A DNA stretch of 64,000 nt, taken from positions 930,001 to 994,000 of the forward strand of contig CP133595.1 of the NCBI GenBank assembly GCA_031200235.1, in the 5' to 3' direction. The translations under genes and the position numbers were made by a program. The notes under the pieces are model-generated. The model had not been told where the DNA came from. It was given only the letters and a program-made list of their open reading frames with translations, and ran no database searches. Positions 63,541 through 64,000 of the stretch are shown here, piece by piece. Positions within the stretch are counted from its first letter, which is position 1. Each line of letters starts with the position of its first letter. This DNA comes from Cuniculiplasma divulgatum (lineage in GTDB: Archaea > Thermoplasmatota > Thermoplasmata > Thermoplasmatales > Thermoplasmataceae).

Positions 63541-64000
63541 TCACTGCTTCAGGGCTGAAACAAGCTTTGGCACTATCTGGAAAAGGTCTCCCACAATTCC
63601 GTAGTCTGCTTCCTCGAAAATTGGGGCGCTCTTATCCTTGTTCACTGCCACCACAACCCTGGAGGTCCTCATTCCTGCTATGTGCTGAATCTGCCCGGAG
63701 ATGCCAAGTGCAATGTAGAGCTTTGGCTTAACTTTCTTTCCAGAAAGCCCAACCTGCCTGTCTTCGCCGAGCCACTGATAGTCCAGGCACACGGGTCTCG
63801 AACCGGCAATCTCGCCATGCACAGCTTCAGCAAGCGGTTTTACCTTCTCGATGTTCTCCTTGCTTCCTATTCCCCTTCCCACGGATACGATAACCTGTGC
63901 TTTCTCTATGTTAACAGAACCTGCTTTCTTGTCTATCCTGTTGACTGTGGTAATCTTTGAGGCAGGGAGTTCTACTTTCACAAGCTCAGACTTGCCCTGA
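63541..64000 (-). CDS. etfA: Electron transfer flavoprotein alpha subunit, partial
   Basis: The gene runs off the right edge. What is visible is about 153 residues of the C-terminal FAD domain: VIVSVGRGIGSKENIEKV, then RPVCLDYQWLGEDRQVGLSG and YIALGISGQIQHIAGM, and a late VGDLFQIVPKL. These match EtfA. The frame continues past the GTG at 63981 with QGKSELV, so that is not a start. EtfA with EtfB carries electrons from acyl-CoA dehydrogenases to a membrane quinone reductase. Confidence 0.93.
   Translation of the reverse strand, partial: QGKSELVKVELPASKITTVNRIDKKAGSVNIEKAQVIVSVGRGIGSKENIEKVKPLAEAVHGEIAGSRPVCLDYQWLGEDRQVGLSGKKVKPKLYIALGISGQIQHIAGMRTSRVVVAVNKDKSAPIFEEADYGIVGDLFQIVPKLVSALKQ

Noticed and set aside
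1-64000. CRISPR array or rRNA genes
   Set aside because: No regularly spaced direct repeats and no rRNA-like conserved blocks were seen on either strand.

Overview
The window reads as chromosome of a heterotrophic archaeon of the Thermoplasmatales or a close relative. Supporting signs are an archaeal A-type ATP synthase operon, TrmB-, Tfx-, PadR- and Lrp-type regulators, a two-domain protein disulfide oxidoreductase, a PduO-type cobalamin adenosyltransferase, an archaeal 2-oxoacid dehydrogenase complex, seven MFS transporters, and many tightly packed genes with GTG or TTG starts. This placement rests on gene content only; the species cannot be named.

Layout. 1-8556: complete A-type ATP synthase operon in the order K-E-C-F-A-B-D-(small G-like gene)-H-I. 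8557-14788: small membrane protein, hypothetical protein, S9 peptidase, then an aminotransferase, a sugar-nucleotide epimerase and an MFS transporter. 15018-16684: sulfide:quinone oxidoreductase-like flavoprotein with a DUF1641 partner. 16675-18766: Lrp-like regulator, prephenate dehydrogenase and chorismate mutase. 18880-22269: Nudix hydrolase, then a molybdate/tungstate ABC transporter divergent from a Tfx-type regulator with a palindrome in between. 22272-28930: three MFS transporters, DAHP synthase and an alkaline-phosphatase-superfamily enzyme.

28931-41335 is an accessory region, visibly more AT-rich in parts. It holds a DUF4382 protein, a decayed gene split by an IS21-type element with a damaged transposase, a decaying DNA cytosine methyltransferase / GHKL ATPase / STAS-like cassette, a recent IS5-type insertion with 9-bp target duplications beside an older relative, and a segment of about 4.5 kb bounded by a 37-bp direct repeat that includes the 3' end of tRNA-Thr(UGU). 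That segment carries a PadR regulator with two small Cys-containing proteins, and a persulfide-dioxygenase-like metallo-hydrolase with a TrmB regulator and an MFS transporter.

41461-49752: winged-helix protein with GlcD/GlcF-type oxidase subunits, a 3-hydroxyacyl-CoA dehydrogenase/enoyl-CoA hydratase fusion with an SCP2 protein, an amino-acid permease, protein disulfide oxidoreductase and AlaX. 49853-52998: Gfo/Idh oxidoreductase, a PHS-type transporter and cobalamin adenosyltransferase. 53001-59022: one compact operon lipA-E1alpha-E1beta-E2-E3-lipB that builds and lipoylates a 2-oxoacid dehydrogenase complex. 59200-64000: exported protein, membrane Fe-S oxidoreductase, a second PHS-type transporter and the C-terminal part of EtfA running off the window.

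Together the core genes describe an aerobic or facultative peptide/organic-acid degrader: oxidation of 2-oxoacids, 2-hydroxyacids and acyl-CoAs feeds electrons through ETF and Fe-S proteins to quinones, sulfide oxidation adds electrons, and the ATP synthase uses the resulting gradient. The best candidates for undescribed biology are the methyltransferase/GHKL/STAS cassette, the tRNA-bounded sulfur-type cassette, and the permuted ATP synthase operon with its small G-like gene.
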